This document shows positions 63,771 to 64,000 of a stretch of DNA of 64,000 bases, piece by piece; within the stretch, counting starts at the first letter, position 1; each line of letters starts with the position of its first letter. The position numbers and the translations under genes are program-made. The notes beneath the pieces are model-generated. The model did no database searches and was not told the DNA's origin. It saw only the letters and a list, made by a program, of their open reading frames with translations. The stretch comes from Clostridium saccharobutylicum DSM 13864. Its GTDB lineage: Bacteria > Bacillota > Clostridia > Clostridiales > Clostridiaceae. The DNA lies in assembly GCF_000473995.1 (NCBI RefSeq), contig NC_022571.1, positions 2,821,416-2,885,415 on the forward strand, given 5' to 3'.

Positions 63771-63796
63771 TAATAGTATACACTTTAATGTAATCT
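63771..63796. promoter_or_regulatory. HxlR-type operator before flavin reductase gene
   Basis: AGTATACACTTTAATGTAAT with core CACTTTAATGT, one change from the palindrome at 11762. The rest of 63617-63922 holds no gene. Confidence 0.5.
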
Positions 63797-63922
63797 AATA
63801 ACCTTAATCATGTTTTTCTATATATTGATTATATTATATCAAATCAATGGTTAGGTAATCCATAACTATCCAAATAAATTTCTTAGTTTATTTTTTCTTT
63901 TCCTTGAATTTATAAATTCAAA

Positions 63923-64000
63923 TTATAAATTGAATGTTTTTAAAACTAATGTTGCATTATGACCACCAAATCCAAAAGAATTCGTTAAAGCATAAGTAAA
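63923..64000 (-). CDS. fabF: Beta-ketoacyl-ACP synthase II, C-terminal end (cut by window edge)
   Basis: The last 25 residues, FTYALTNSFGFGGHNATLVL then KTFNL, and TAA at 63923. NSFGFGGHNATLVF-type endings are the hallmark of FabF, with the active-site-side histidine/glycine loop. FabF condenses malonyl-ACP with acyl-ACP in fatty acid synthesis. The rest lies right of the window. Confidence 0.88.
   Translation of the reverse strand, partial: FTYALTNSFGFGGHNATLVLKTFNL

Overview
The window is very AT-rich DNA from a spore-forming, anaerobic Clostridium, probably Clostridium sensu stricto near the solventogenic C. beijerinckii group. The evidence is the spore genes (alpha/beta SASP, CotF-like, CotJC-like Mn-catalase), strong AGGAGG ribosome sites with many TTG starts, a HydE-type hydrogenase maturase, a clostridial GGST-type phosphatidylserine decarboxylase, and many intergenic hairpins. 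The genus call is inference from gene content and style, not a database match.

Layout. 1-7947 (minus strand): a type I-B CRISPR-Cas operon cas6-cas8b-cas7-cas5-cas3-cas4-cas1, cut by the left edge; no CRISPR array is visible. A ribosome site and ATG inside cas8b predict a separate Cas11b small subunit. 7948-14208: a decayed zone with a DHA2 exporter, a PNPOx-like flavoprotein, an HxlR regulator, a flavodoxin, a nitroreductase relic and a DTW-domain tRNA-modification gene. 14209-16130: an IS607-type element with intact TnpB but broken TnpA, then a toxin-antitoxin pair with a frameshifted toxin. 17152-21065: thiS-thiF-thiG-thiH-thiE behind a strong promoter and a terminator-embedded HMP-PP (thiS-motif) riboswitch. 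21527-25586: LarA-like protein, two spore-coat genes and an esterase. 25907-36738: an old yellow enzyme, a PyrK-like electron-transfer protein, a U32 protein, a siroheme reductase, Psd, HydE, LysR regulators and a phosphatase, mixed with relics of marR, deoC and a Gfo/Idh gene. 36976-43734: MFS transporter, nitrilase, LysR, DapA, a MocR regulator and a probably Fur-controlled His-rich protein. 43973-53876: metallophosphoesterase, MalT-like regulator, ABC-2 exporter, PASTA kinase and SIMPL protein. 54230-64000: a structured ncRNA gene, an FMN reductase/HxlR pair, small metabolic and spore genes, a flavin reductase, and the end of fabF.

Regulatory links are the most interesting content. (1) A CACTTTAAAGTG-type palindrome lies in front of four flavoprotein genes (PNPOx-like, old yellow enzyme, FMN reductase, flavin reductase-like), two of them beside divergent HxlR genes, which suggests one HxlR flavoprotein stress regulon. 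(2) A module with an ATCTGTNCTAGNA operator at a fixed distance from a TTGATA -35 box occurs upstream of the siroheme reductase, hydE-psd and a 38-codon ORF before dapA; the third copy lies directly in front of a MocR regulator. (3) Several families of dispersed intergenic hairpins are present, one of them a long MITE-like palindrome with a nested second palindrome.

Broken genes are frequent: IS607 tnpA, a MazF-like toxin, MazG-like, nitroreductase, marR, Gfo/Idh, deoC and some unidentified pieces. All positions come from reading the sequence by eye; no searches were run.
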